Source: Cyclobacteriaceae bacterium
GTDB taxonomy: Bacteria; Bacteroidota; Bacteroidia; Cytophagales; Cyclobacteriaceae
Reading direction: 5' to 3'
Assembly: GCA_019638275.1 (NCBI GenBank)
Contig: JAHBUC010000009.1
Coordinates: 91,251-155,250, forward strand
Length of the DNA: 64,000 bases
Made by a program: the position numbers and the translations under genes. Shown piece after piece: positions 45,465 through 54,238 of the stretch. The notes under the pieces are model-generated. The model was given only the letters and a program-made list of their open reading frames with translations, did not search any database and was not told where the DNA came from. Position 1 is the stretch's first letter; each line of letters opens with the position of its first letter.

Positions 45465-47117
45465 TTATTCCAAGCTAAACACTTCCTTTCCTCCTACCCA
45501 GGTTTTCAGTACCCGAACATGCCGTATTTGTTCCGGGGCTATGGCGCGTAAGTCTTCACTCAGCACCACAAAGTCGGCAAGCTTACCGCGGGTTAAGGTG
45601 CCTTTTATTTTTTCATCAAAGGAAGCGTACGCTGCATTTCGTGTATACGCAACAAGCGCTTGCTCAACTGTAACCTTCTGTTCCGGCACCCAACCATCGG
45701 GGTTTTGATCATCAATGGTTCTTCGGGTAACGGCTGCGTAAATCCCCTCCAATGGGGTTGGTGGCGCTACAAACCAATCACTACCAAAGGCTACCGTTGC
45801 ACCGGCATCAAACAAACTTTTAAAGGCATAGGTAGTTTTAATGCGCTCCGGACCAATTACTTTCTCTGCCCATCGGCCATCATCAATAGCATGATACGGT
45901 TGCATGCTTGGAATAACGTTTAACGCAGCAAACCTAGGGATATCCTGTGGAGCAATATGTTGGGCATGTTCAATACGAAAACGCCTGTCCTGCGATCCGT
46001 TTTCCTGTTCTACACGTTCATAAATATTCAGCAAGCTATTGATAGCCTGATCACCAATGGCGTGAACCATCAACTGCAATCCGACTTTATCCGCTGCACT
46101 TATCCATTCATACAGTTGATCAGGTGTATTAACCCATAACCCCGTATCACCTGGTGCATCCGTAAACGGTTCAAAGAATGCTGCGGTGTGTGAACCCAGG
46201 GAGCCATCTACAAAACCTTTTAAGCCGCCAATCTTCAACCATTTATCTCCCCTGCCTTCCTGCTTTATCTTTTCATCCAGTGTTTGCCACTGACTGATTG
46301 GATACATGGCGTATATGCGCGTAATCATGTTGTTATTCTTCTGTGCCCGTTCCAATGCATCCATATACCCGGCCATGTGATGAACTGACGTTACGCCAAA
46401 CGATGCTACATATTTCATCGCTGCCTGTAAGGCATCATCCACCTGTTCAGGTGAAGGATCAGGCACATGCCTATCGATGATATTCGAAGCGTTATCCTTA
46501 AAAATACCTGTCAGGTTTCCTTTTGCATCACGCACAATGGTGCCTCCCTCAACATCTTTAACAGAACGATCAACTCCGGCAGCTTTTAATGCTGCGGTAT
46601 TGGCCAACGACATATGTCCATCAAGCCGGGTTATCCACACCGGATGATCTGGCGTTACTTCATCAATCCATTGCCGTGTTGGCAATTCACCACCCCAATT
46701 TTCGTGATCCCAATCACCACCTAAAATCCAGGTTCCAGCGGGCACCGTTTCAGCGAACGCTTTAATACGACTTATAAACTCTTCCTTTGTTTTAGCATCA
46801 CGCAGTTGCACACCAGAGAGATTGAAACCACCAGTTAGAAAATGAACATGACAATCAATAAAGCCTGGGGTGACAAATGCACCATTTAGATCAATAACCT
46901 CGGTGTTTGGTCCTTTGTATTTTTCAATTTCAGCATTATTACCTACAGCCAAAAGCGAATCTCCGGCAATAGCCATGGCTTGCGCAGATGGATTGGATTG
47001 ATCGCCTGTCCAGATAACAGCGTTTAAAATAACACGGTTGGCTTTTGGATTTTTATCCGAACAAGAAAAAAACAGGCACAAAAAAAATGCGGTGAGCAGA
47101 ACAGTAAACTTTTTCAT
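45465..47117 (-). CDS. Amidohydrolase family lipoprotein (YtcJ-like)
   Basis: Metal-dependent amidohydrolase of 550 residues with a lipoprotein signal (LLTAFFLCLFFSCSDK) from the ATG at 47117. The metal site starts at GFIDCHVHFL (HxH), with GLQLMVHAIGDQAINS, FRIEHAQHI and VAFGSDWFVAPPTPLEGIYAAV further on, the signature of the YtcJ / amidohydrolase-3 subfamily. It may hydrolyse an N-acyl or other cyclic-amide substrate in the periplasm. It follows the penicillin acylase gene on the same strand, a pairing that suggests sequential deacylation/hydrolysis of amides. Confidence 0.92.
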   Translation of the reverse strand: MKKFTVLLTAFFLCLFFSCSDKNPKANRVILNAVIWTGDQSNPSAQAMAIAGDSLLAVGNNAEIEKYKGPNTEVIDLNGAFVTPGFIDCHVHFLTGGFNLSGVQLRDAKTKEEFISRIKAFAETVPAGTWILGGDWDHENWGGELPTRQWIDEVTPDHPVWITRLDGHMSLANTAALKAAGVDRSVKDVEGGTIVRDAKGNLTGIFKDNASNIIDRHVPDPSPEQVDDALQAAMKYVASFGVTSVHHMAGYMDALERAQKNNNMITRIYAMYPISQWQTLDEKIKQEGRGDKWLKIGGLKGFVDGSLGSHTAAFFEPFTDAPGDTGLWVNTPDQLYEWISAADKVGLQLMVHAIGDQAINSLLNIYERVEQENGSQDRRFRIEHAQHIAPQDIPRFAALNVIPSMQPYHAIDDGRWAEKVIGPERIKTTYAFKSLFDAGATVAFGSDWFVAPPTPLEGIYAAVTRRTIDDQNPDGWVPEQKVTVEQALVAYTRNAAYASFDEKIKGTLTRGKLADFVVLSEDLRAIAPEQIRHVRVLKTWVGGKEVFSLE

Positions 47118-47151
47118 AACTAAAGATAACAATTCCTGTCATCCAACACCG

Positions 47152-49419
47152 CTATTTTTGTCCTGGATAATATGTGCGCTTCGCCCGTTTCTCAACATCT
47201 TCCCGATAGTAGGCCACGTCTTTAAAATCAACATCGGCATAACGCTGTGCCTGATCGGTGAAGTATGGTGAAGCAGGATCGCTGCTTTGCCCTCCGGCCA
47301 GTATGCTTTTTGCCTTTACTTTTGGCCCGAATTCTACCACGGCCACAAAGCTGTTGCCATAGGTTCCGTATATTTTCTTTGTTCCCTGATTTCCCCGTGC
47401 TCCATACGAAGCAAGCGCTCCCCAATTTCCGGAAGCCAACCCCACTGGAATACTTGGCTTATCATCATCAAACTTCTGTTGGATGGCACCATCTAACCGC
47501 TGAAAGCGATTCACTTCTCCCCACGGCATTTCCCATGTTCCGAAATCTGTGGTGATTTTATCAATCACTTCAGAAAAAATAGTTAGTCGTTCTTCATGAG
47601 AAGTATTCGTTCCGAAATAGTTTACCCGCTCCATCATGGTAAGTCCTTCTGGCCTCGGGCCCTTTTGCAGGTAAGCGGAAATGTAATAGTGGGCAAGGGT
47701 CATCCCTACCGATTCTTTGGATACGTTCATATCCCAATTACGCAACACATCAACAGGCGACTTAAGCCTGGAAAAGTTTTTTCCTGATTTATCAAATGCC
47801 TCAACCAAACCTGGAATTAATTTTTCAAATGCAGGCAGGTATGGATCGTATGCAGCTTTTAAAAGCTTATCCAGTGTGTATCCGCTGCTGCCGGTAAGTA
47901 CTTTTATGGCGTGTACTCCCCTGAAGTTTTCAGGCTCGGTGGCCATGTAATAAGGGTAGTCTTCCTTCTTCGGACTGTATTCTGCTGCTGAAGTAAAAGG
48001 TGTTGAGTTACAATTCTGAATCCAGCCGTTACCGGGATTGAGCAAATGGATACTCTCATCTACCGAATGCAATCCCTGCCAATCTGTTGCCGGATTGCTC
48101 CCTTCCACTGGATTCTCATAATTAAACTGCACATCTCGTTTCGGAATAAAATTTCCCTGAAAAAAAGCGATGTTCCCGTCTGCATCTGCATATACTGTAT
48201 TATTCGATGAGTTGGTACGGTAGTCCATCATCTTTTTAAATTCTTCATAGGAACTGGTCTTGGTTCGGATGAAGGCTTGTTGCAACGCATTGGACGGATC
48301 CCACATCATGGCAGTTGCCAACCATTTATCATCTTGCTTGCCGGTTATCGGACCATGATGTGTTCGGTACAAGGTAAAATCCCTCCGTTGAATGGAGTCA
48401 CCTGTGGTATAGTTCAGCGTTACGTTAACCTCTTCTACGGTACGTTGCTCATCACCGTATTGGTAGTAATACCTTCCCTCCTTTTCAATAATGGTTTCCA
48501 GAAATTCATCCATTACATCAGTGTAGGATGAAGTGTGCATCCAACCATTTTTCTCATTAAAACCCTGATATATGAAAAATTGCCCCCATGTTACTGCGCC
48601 ATAGGCATTCAATCCTTCTTCACTCACTACATGAATTTCTCCACGGAAGTAAAACGAGGTGTGCGGATTGACCAGCAGCATGGCATTGCCCGATTCGGTA
48701 AGCTTACCTGAAATGGCAAAGCCGTTGGAGCCCTGAGGTTCGTCTAATATCCTACTGTCATATTTCGACATTTCGACAGGCTCAGTGCTCAACATGACAG
48801 AACACAACTGGTCAGTCTTCGACTGGCTCAGACTGACATCACGTTTCTTGCCATCATGTTGAGCACTAAGATCAGCACTTAGACTAATATCACGTTGATC
48901 ATAGAATTCCCTAATGCTTCTTATCGATACCGACTCAATATCTCCTCCAATACTTCCTTCACTGAAATACATCGGCATCCAGGGTTCAAAGCGCAGGAGC
49001 AATTTTGGCTGAACTTCCGGATGGGTATATAGATAATAATTTATTCCATCGGCAAAAGCCTGACAAAGTTTCTTTAACCATTCCGGACTTTCTTCATAGC
49101 GCTGAATCGCTTCTTCCTGTGTCATAAACAAGTTAGCGCGTATATCACTGTACAGCATCTCCTCACCTTCTACTTCGGCCAATCGTCCGATGGCCCAAAT
49201 GTAATTGCGTTCAACACGGGCAAAGTCATCTTCACATTGGGCATACAGCATACCAAAAACTGCATCGGCATCGGTTTTTCCGTACACATGCGGAACACCA
49301 AAATCATCGCGGATAATCGTTACCCGTGATGCCTGCTCTTCCCATTGCTGAATTTCGGTTTTAGGTACCTGGCATGAAATTACCAGGCATAGAAAAAGGA
49401 TACTCAATACGGAGCGCAT
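47152..49419 (-). CDS. Penicillin acylase family Ntn hydrolase
   Basis: Exported Ntn hydrolase of 755 residues, synthesised as a proenzyme that self-cleaves into alpha and beta chains. A signal (FLCLVISC, lipobox-like) is present, followed by VTIIRDDFGVPHVYGKTDADAVFGMLYAQCEDDFARVE, the classical alpha-chain start. The nucleophile is Ser231 in GSNGFAISG, the first residue of the beta chain. Residues about 176-220 (between FYDQRD and KYDSRILDE) are encoded by an interspersed-repeat insertion and have no counterpart in family members that I recall. The reading frame is kept, so the enzyme may be functional. Acyl-homoserine-lactone or other amide substrates are possible. Confidence 0.92.
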   Translation of the reverse strand: MRSVLSILFLCLVISCQVPKTEIQQWEEQASRVTIIRDDFGVPHVYGKTDADAVFGMLYAQCEDDFARVERNYIWAIGRLAEVEGEEMLYSDIRANLFMTQEEAIQRYEESPEWLKKLCQAFADGINYYLYTHPEVQPKLLLRFEPWMPMYFSEGSIGGDIESVSIRSIREFYDQRDISLSADLSAQHDGKKRDVSLSQSKTDQLCSVMLSTEPVEMSKYDSRILDEPQGSNGFAISGKLTESGNAMLLVNPHTSFYFRGEIHVVSEEGLNAYGAVTWGQFFIYQGFNEKNGWMHTSSYTDVMDEFLETIIEKEGRYYYQYGDEQRTVEEVNVTLNYTTGDSIQRRDFTLYRTHHGPITGKQDDKWLATAMMWDPSNALQQAFIRTKTSSYEEFKKMMDYRTNSSNNTVYADADGNIAFFQGNFIPKRDVQFNYENPVEGSNPATDWQGLHSVDESIHLLNPGNGWIQNCNSTPFTSAAEYSPKKEDYPYYMATEPENFRGVHAIKVLTGSSGYTLDKLLKAAYDPYLPAFEKLIPGLVEAFDKSGKNFSRLKSPVDVLRNWDMNVSKESVGMTLAHYYISAYLQKGPRPEGLTMMERVNYFGTNTSHEERLTIFSEVIDKITTDFGTWEMPWGEVNRFQRLDGAIQQKFDDDKPSIPVGLASGNWGALASYGARGNQGTKKIYGTYGNSFVAVVEFGPKVKAKSILAGGQSSDPASPYFTDQAQRYADVDFKDVAYYREDVEKRAKRTYYPGQK
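48755..48895. repeat. Interspersed REP-like element inside the acylase gene
   Basis: The stretch contains two units with core TTCGAC(A/T)GGCTCA. The first core is bracketed by CTGTCAT (48755-48761) and ATGACAG (48794-48800), the second by GTCAGTC (48811-48817) and GACTGAC (48831-48837). A further 14-bp inverted repeat pairs AGTGCTCAACATGA (48784-48797) with TCATGTTGAGCACT (48854-48867). The core resembles the dispersed TTCGACAGGCTCAG repeat common in Bacteroidota genomes. It lies in frame in the acylase gene. Confidence 0.8.
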
Positions 49420-49489
49420 AGATTAGGTTTATGTTACTCAATATTAAGTATCTGCTGCGGTGATGAGCAACCGCTGATCACAAAAATTT

Positions 49490-49933
49490 TTAGTGGTCGT
49501 AACTCACTACCCGGGCTATTCTCCAATTCCCGCCCTCATTCTTCCAAACATGAACAAATTTGAAAGTTCCACAATCTTCCTTTCCATTCTCCGTGTGACA
49601 AAACCGGTGTGCCGCTATTTGAACTGCTCCATAATCCCCAATCGGGTAGACTTCCATACTTCCAGGCACAAGGGTACGCACCAACCCCAGCTTTCGTTCA
49701 CAGTTTTGTTTGATTGCGTTTATGGTGTGGTCATAATCCGTTAACCCACCTTTGTCGTGATAAAATTCCAAATCAGGTGTAAACATGGATTTAAAGGTTT
49801 CAATATTGCACGTATTGAATGCGTGGAATACTACACTATCAAGGGTATGTATTTTGCGAAATAAATCATCTTGCTGACCAGAAACGAAAAGGGCATGCAT
49901 GCAGGCCAATACAAACAGGAAAATGTATTTCAT
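49490..49933 (-). CDS. Exported NTF2-like (DUF4440) protein
   Basis: Exported protein of 147 residues (signal MKYIFLFVLACMHALFVSGQ) with an NTF2-like domain. The helix HTLDSVVFHAFNTCNIETFKSMFTPDLEFYHD and the strands FVHVWKNEGGNWRIARVVSYDH match DUF4440/SnoaL-like proteins. The pocket residues cannot be tied to a known reaction. Two cysteines (RFCHTE, EDCGTF) may form a disulfide. Confidence 0.8.
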   Translation of the reverse strand: MKYIFLFVLACMHALFVSGQQDDLFRKIHTLDSVVFHAFNTCNIETFKSMFTPDLEFYHDKGGLTDYDHTINAIKQNCERKLGLVRTLVPGSMEVYPIGDYGAVQIAAHRFCHTENGKEDCGTFKFVHVWKNEGGNWRIARVVSYDH

Positions 49934-50116
49934 AGTGTAAAATTAAAATGATCGGCTCAAGTCTCTAGTCTACGAGTTGACTAAATAATAATTATACCGA
50001 AATGAAAATCCTCATTTCAAAGCTTTATGATAGTGTGCTGATTGCAACGGTGTACATAATCGAATACTTTAATGTTCAAAATTGAACTCCACACGCTGAT
50101 TCTTACTGGTATTAAA

Positions 50117-50152
50117 ACAAAAAGCTGAGCCTGCCATCGGCAAACTCAGCTC
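50117..50152 (-). terminator. Rho-independent terminator of the lipoprotein gene
   Basis: Reading the minus strand, AGCTGAG and CTCAGCT (50145-50151 with 50123-50129) form the lower stem, TGCC/GGCA the upper stem, and TTTTTG follows. It lies 27 bases downstream of the stop of the lipoprotein gene at 50179. Confidence 0.85.
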
Positions 50153-50178
50153 TTAACTGAATTATTGTACCAACCTGA

Positions 50179-51330
50179 TTAATTCTGCTTTACCAAAATA
50201 AGGATAAAGGGATCGTAGCTTTTTTCATCGTAGCTTGAAAGGATCATGATCTGATTGTTTCCGTTCACCAGCAAGGCAGCTGCCATCGGTGATACATCGC
50301 TGAACTCATCAAAGTTCATCGACCCTAAAACTCTTCCATTAATTACATCATCTACCAAAACTATTGCGCCTTCATCGTTTGACACAATTGCTTTCTCAAT
50401 ATCGGTAAACGGATAGCCTGTTCCGATCATATTGCCCAGATCATTTTCAAAAAATGAAAGCTGCACGGGCACGGTTTGGTCATTATTATTTTTGGGCATA
50501 TATGCTACCCCCGCATAGGTATTACCCAACAACGAAGCTTTTGTTGCAGCAGCACCGGCTTTCAAGGCAAACACACCGCCATTTCCATAACCGAAGTCCA
50601 TCATCATAACGCCCCCATTAGTAAATTGTCCTTCGGCAACCGTATTACCGCCATCTTTTATCACAACCTCTCCACCACCAACACATGTAGCCGTAGGCAA
50701 ACCGTTGATAGGGCCAGTAGTGGTACAATTACCTCCATCTATACAATCCAAGCTAAACTTAAATCCGGCCAATGCATAATTTGATCCATTGTTGCTGACT
50801 TCCAGGTAGCCAAACGCTTCATCGGATACGGGATTATAGGTAGAGCGATCACCGGGTGCTGCAATGATATAATTGTAGGTACCCGGAATGCTGGAGCAGT
50901 CGCCTTGCGCTACCAACGCAATTACGTCACCTTTAATGCTTCCCTCAGGTTTGATGATCATTGCCATACCCGGCACTTCCAATGCATAAAACCAGGCGCT
51001 GCCATCGGTTTTAATCTCATCCGTAGTCGGTGTTACTTTGGTAATGATTACTTTAAGAAATCCTGAAGGGAACTGCTCGAATGTACCTTCGATCTCAATA
51101 TCATCGCTTGTGTCATCAAAGGTTCCGTAATCCCACGTAGCCATCATATGTCCTTGTTCTTTATCCAAGGCCCAGGTCCATACATCACCGGGGCTTTGTG
51201 TTCCCTTATAAATCTTGGCTACCGCAAGGTTTACAAAGGGTTTGGGTTGTACATCATTTTCATTGCCCGTGGAGCAAGCGGCCAGCAACAAGCCGACTAA
51301 CATCCAAAATACCAACTGTGATTTTTTCAT
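50179..51330 (-). CDS. Hypothetical lipoprotein A
   Basis: Lipoprotein of 383 residues (signal VGLLLAACS). The mature part is mostly beta strands, Asp- and Gly-rich (GTFDDTSDDIEIEGTFEQFPSGF ... DGGVCTTT-like and VVIKDGGNTVAEGQFTNGGVMMMDFGYGNGGVF), with three or four scattered cysteines (DCSS, DCIDGGNC, ATCVGG) that may form disulfides. I do not recognise a domain. It is monocistronic, ends in a strong terminator and is preceded by motifs shared with lipoprotein B on the other side of the LytTR operon, so it may be a target of that operon. Confidence 0.75.
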   Translation of the reverse strand: MKKSQLVFWMLVGLLLAACSTGNENDVQPKPFVNLAVAKIYKGTQSPGDVWTWALDKEQGHMMATWDYGTFDDTSDDIEIEGTFEQFPSGFLKVIITKVTPTTDEIKTDGSAWFYALEVPGMAMIIKPEGSIKGDVIALVAQGDCSSIPGTYNYIIAAPGDRSTYNPVSDEAFGYLEVSNNGSNYALAGFKFSLDCIDGGNCTTTGPINGLPTATCVGGGEVVIKDGGNTVAEGQFTNGGVMMMDFGYGNGGVFALKAGAAATKASLLGNTYAGVAYMPKNNNDQTVPVQLSFFENDLGNMIGTGYPFTDIEKAIVSNDEGAIVLVDDVINGRVLGSMNFDEFSDVSPMAAALLVNGNNQIMILSSYDEKSYDPFILILVKQN

Positions 51331-51334
51331 AGGA

Positions 51335-51422
51335 TTTGTTTGATTTATGACTCAAACATAGGCTACCGACCACACGCCTATTAGGATGAATTGATGAATA
51401 AGCCTCCCGACTTGATGAAACA
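51335..51422 (-). promoter_or_regulatory. Upstream region of lipoprotein A with motifs shared at 56521-56587
   Basis: On the plus strand this region holds TTTGTTTGATTT (51335-51346), TACCGAC (51364-51370), ACGCCTA (51374-51380) and TTGATGAAACA (51412-51422); the shorter TTGATGAA recurs at 51391-51398. The same words in the same order occur in front of lipoprotein B. A minus-strand TATGTTTG -7-like element also lies here (about 51354-51361). Confidence 0.5.
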
Positions 51423-51442
51423 ACCATTCGGCTGAACGGCCT

Positions 51443-51477
51443 GAAAAAATAAAAGCCAACATTGGAAAACATTGGCC
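51443..51477 (-). terminator. Terminator after the LytTR operon
   Basis: On the minus strand GCCAA and TTGGC (51472-51476 with 51455-51459) can pair around a 12-base loop and are followed by TTTTATTTTTT. It lies 26 bases after the response regulator stop. The stem is short, so the call is moderate. Confidence 0.55.
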
Positions 51478-51502
51478 ATAACAAAAGTTGCTGAAGAAAA
51501 AG

Positions 51503-52249
51503 CTACGTACCGATCCGTGCTAAAAACTCATCGCGTTTTTTTGGCGAGATACTAACCTGCACATTATCATTCATCAACAGGTACCCTCCTTCCGATTTTA
51601 CATATTGTTTTACCTCACGCAGGTTAACAAGATAGCTGTTGTGCACACGCATAAAGTGCTCATCTGCCAACAATGTCTCATACTCCTTCAGGTGTTTGCT
51701 TACCAGTATCTTTCTGCCCTCTTTCAGATAAACGTTTGTGTACGATCCGCTGGCTTCGCATAAGCTAATATCCGAAACATTCACAAATTCAAGCCGATCG
51801 GCAGTTGCCAGGCAAATCCTTTTCATCTGCCGGCCCGACACATTTGCCAGGAGGATATCCAACTGTTGCTTTTGAAAGGCTGCATTTTGTCGTTGACGGG
51901 CTTTGTTAATTGCTTGCTGCAACTCTTCCACATCAATTGGCTTTAATAAATAATCCAATGAGCTGAATTTAATTGCCCGAATTGCATAGTGCTCGTAAGC
52001 TGTTGTAAAGATTACGTCAAAAGTCATGTCGGATAGCCTGGAAAGCACATCAAAACCAGAGCCGGTTTGAAGTTCAATATCAAGAAACACAACATCCGGA
52101 TTTACAGCACGAATTACCTGTACCGCATCTTCAACCGAGCCGGCAGTGCCCACAACTGTAACATCCTTACAGAATTCCTCTATCAGGTTACGCAACGTCT
52201 CGCGACTGTGCATCTCATCCTCAACAAGTACAGCTTTCATAGCATTCAT
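51503..52249 (-). CDS. LytTR family response regulator
   Basis: Response regulator of 248 residues: an N-terminal receiver with the phosphorylated Asp57 in PDVVFLDIEL and the DE pair in VLVEDEMHS, and a C-terminal LytTR DNA-binding domain (RQMKRICLATADRLEFVNVSDISLCEASGSYTNVYLKEGRKILVSKHLKEYE ... MRVHNSYLVNL). I chose the ATG at 52249 because it overlaps the stop of the TPR kinase in ATGA; the ATG at 52240 is the alternative. It is the cognate regulator of the upstream sensor kinase. Confidence 0.93.
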   Translation of the reverse strand: MNAMKAVLVEDEMHSRETLRNLIEEFCKDVTVVGTAGSVEDAVQVIRAVNPDVVFLDIELQTGSGFDVLSRLSDMTFDVIFTTAYEHYAIRAIKFSSLDYLLKPIDVEELQQAINKARQRQNAAFQKQQLDILLANVSGRQMKRICLATADRLEFVNVSDISLCEASGSYTNVYLKEGRKILVSKHLKEYETLLADEHFMRVHNSYLVNLREVKQYVKSEGGYLLMNDNVQVSISPKKRDEFLARIGT

Positions 52250-54234
52250 GATCCAAAAACAGATAGTCGTAATATAACACATGTGCCTGCAGGTTGTCCC
52301 GCGGCATCAACCAAGTCAAGGTATTTTATGGAAGATTCCCATCCATGCTTTTCGCGCAGTACAGCCAATCGCTGTTCAGTTACCGAGAGGCCACGCGATG
52401 GATTTTGCCTTATCTTTCCTTGCTGCAAATCCCTGGCTGCTTCCCGACCAATACCATTATCCTCAATTCTAATTTCCATCATCCCTGAGTCCAACCGAAA
52501 CGATACCGCTAGCTTTTTATCTCCCGGCTTAGGAATCAGACCGTGCAAAACCGCATTTTCAATCAAGGGTTGTAAAATCATGGTGGGTATTTCTACTGTA
52601 TCCATTTCAAGCGAATCGTCAACCTGTATTTCAAATGAAAAGCTGTGATCAAAGCGTAACGCTTCCAATTCAAGATACATGTGCAACAGCTTTACCTCTT
52701 CACGCAACAACACGTTTCCGGAAATGGAACTTTCCAATACCTGACGCAATAAATGTGAAAACTTCGTCAGGTACTTCAGGGCTGCAGTCCGATCATCGCT
52801 GGTAATAAAATGCTGAATGGAACTCAGGCTGTTAAAAATAAAATGCGGATTTATCTGCGCACGAAGCATTCTGTTTTCAAGCTGAAAATTCATTTCTTCA
52901 ATGTGCGCTTTCTGTCGTGTAATTTCCTGGTTCTTGGCAGCCAGCAAGGCATTCATTCGTTTACGTTGAGCGAATTTCTGAAAAACCTGAATTCCGCTAA
53001 CCAGTAGCAAAACCGAAACAAAAGCCAGCAACCACTTCTGCCGTACTTCCTGCTTTACCTGCTCCTGCAAAAATTCGAGTCGCAAATTCTGTTCAGCCAA
53101 CTGCTTGTTTTTTTCAAGCACCTCTATCTTGACTTCCTGCGCCAGAAACGCCCGTGCATTTTCTTCATTATACACACTGTCGCTCCAGGCCTTGTGCTCC
53201 TTATGCGCCTGCAAGGCCTTCGAAAAATCATTTCGTTTTTCATACACCTGTGATAGCATGGCAAAGGATTCTGAAATGAATCGTTTTGCATTTAATGCTT
53301 TGGCCAACTCATGATATGATTGGGCATGCGCTAATGCAGACTCGTAATTATGGGTTGCCATTCCAATTCTGAACAGGTTATTGTAGATGTCGGCCTGCTC
53401 CTGTTTCATGGATAATTCCCCGGCCACTGAAAGGTATTTCTTCAATATCACATCGGCCTCGGCATATTTGCCTTGCAATATGTACACGTGGGCCATATCC
53501 GTTGCCGCCACAATCGAATTGGCATCACGCTTCATAGAGTCATAAAGGCGCAGGTTCTCGCGAAAAATAGCCAGTGCTTCTTCATATCGCTTTTCACCAA
53601 TGTAAAGTACACCCACATTCGATTTAGCTGTTGAGACTTGCAATGGCTTATTCTCTTTAATATAAATATCAATGGCCTTCTGGTAGTACGTCATAGCCTT
53701 TTCTGGCTCCTTCATCAGGTCGTACAACACGCCAACATTTTCGTGCGCAGCTGCCAACCCCATTACATCTTGTATTGAATCATAAATTGCCAGGGCTTGT
53801 GTATAGTAAACCAAACTTTGCGGATAATCACCAAGTCGCTTGTACACTATGCCCAATCCATTATAACCATCCGCAAGCCGAACCAGGTCATTAATGCGTT
53901 TACTAATCGCAAGTGTACGTTGAAAGTACTCAATTGCTGAAGGATACTCTCCCATCATGCCATAACAAATGGCCATTCCGTTATTTGCTTTCGATTGAAT
54001 CGCAGAAACGCCTGCAGCATCAGCCGTTTCAAACGCTTCGGTATAATATGTCAGTGCTTCATTCGGATTGATTCTGCGCATCTTCACGGCTATATCCAAT
54101 AATAACTGAGCGCGCACAGAGTCTTTGACTGAATAATTCTTCAAGTTCAATAAAAGACTGTCAAGTTCAGGCGTTTGCGCACCCCCTGAAAAAGTGACGA
54201 GAAAAATGAGCACCCAAATGGTTGACGCTTTCAT
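52246..54234 (-). CDS. TPR sensor histidine kinase (LytS-type His_kinase)
   Basis: Exported-TPR sensor kinase of 662 residues. A signal peptide or first anchor (STIWVLIFLVTFSGG) is followed by seven or more tetratricopeptide repeats (about 55-320, e.g. GYNGLGIVYKRLGDYPQSLVYYTQAL), a coiled coil, a membrane helix around WLLAFVSVLLLVSGIQVF (about 400-418) and a cytoplasmic His_kinase domain. The phosphoacceptor is in INPHFIFNSL, the N-box is LQPLIENAVLHG and the ATP-binding loop is EDNGIGRE, all intact. Operon: pseudokinase (54239) - this gene (4 bases later) - LytTR regulator (ATGA overlap). Confidence 0.93.
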   Translation of the reverse strand: MKASTIWVLIFLVTFSGGAQTPELDSLLLNLKNYSVKDSVRAQLLLDIAVKMRRINPNEALTYYTEAFETADAAGVSAIQSKANNGMAICYGMMGEYPSAIEYFQRTLAISKRINDLVRLADGYNGLGIVYKRLGDYPQSLVYYTQALAIYDSIQDVMGLAAAHENVGVLYDLMKEPEKAMTYYQKAIDIYIKENKPLQVSTAKSNVGVLYIGEKRYEEALAIFRENLRLYDSMKRDANSIVAATDMAHVYILQGKYAEADVILKKYLSVAGELSMKQEQADIYNNLFRIGMATHNYESALAHAQSYHELAKALNAKRFISESFAMLSQVYEKRNDFSKALQAHKEHKAWSDSVYNEENARAFLAQEVKIEVLEKNKQLAEQNLRLEFLQEQVKQEVRQKWLLAFVSVLLLVSGIQVFQKFAQRKRMNALLAAKNQEITRQKAHIEEMNFQLENRMLRAQINPHFIFNSLSSIQHFITSDDRTAALKYLTKFSHLLRQVLESSISGNVLLREEVKLLHMYLELEALRFDHSFSFEIQVDDSLEMDTVEIPTMILQPLIENAVLHGLIPKPGDKKLAVSFRLDSGMMEIRIEDNGIGREAARDLQQGKIRQNPSRGLSVTEQRLAVLREKHGWESSIKYLDLVDAAGQPAGTCVILRLSVFGS

Positions 54235-54238
54235 GATT

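Noticed and set aside
52067..52648. Plus-strand open frame of 193 codons across the LytTR and TPR-kinase genes
   Set aside because: Antisense shadow without motif; both minus-strand genes have complete domains.
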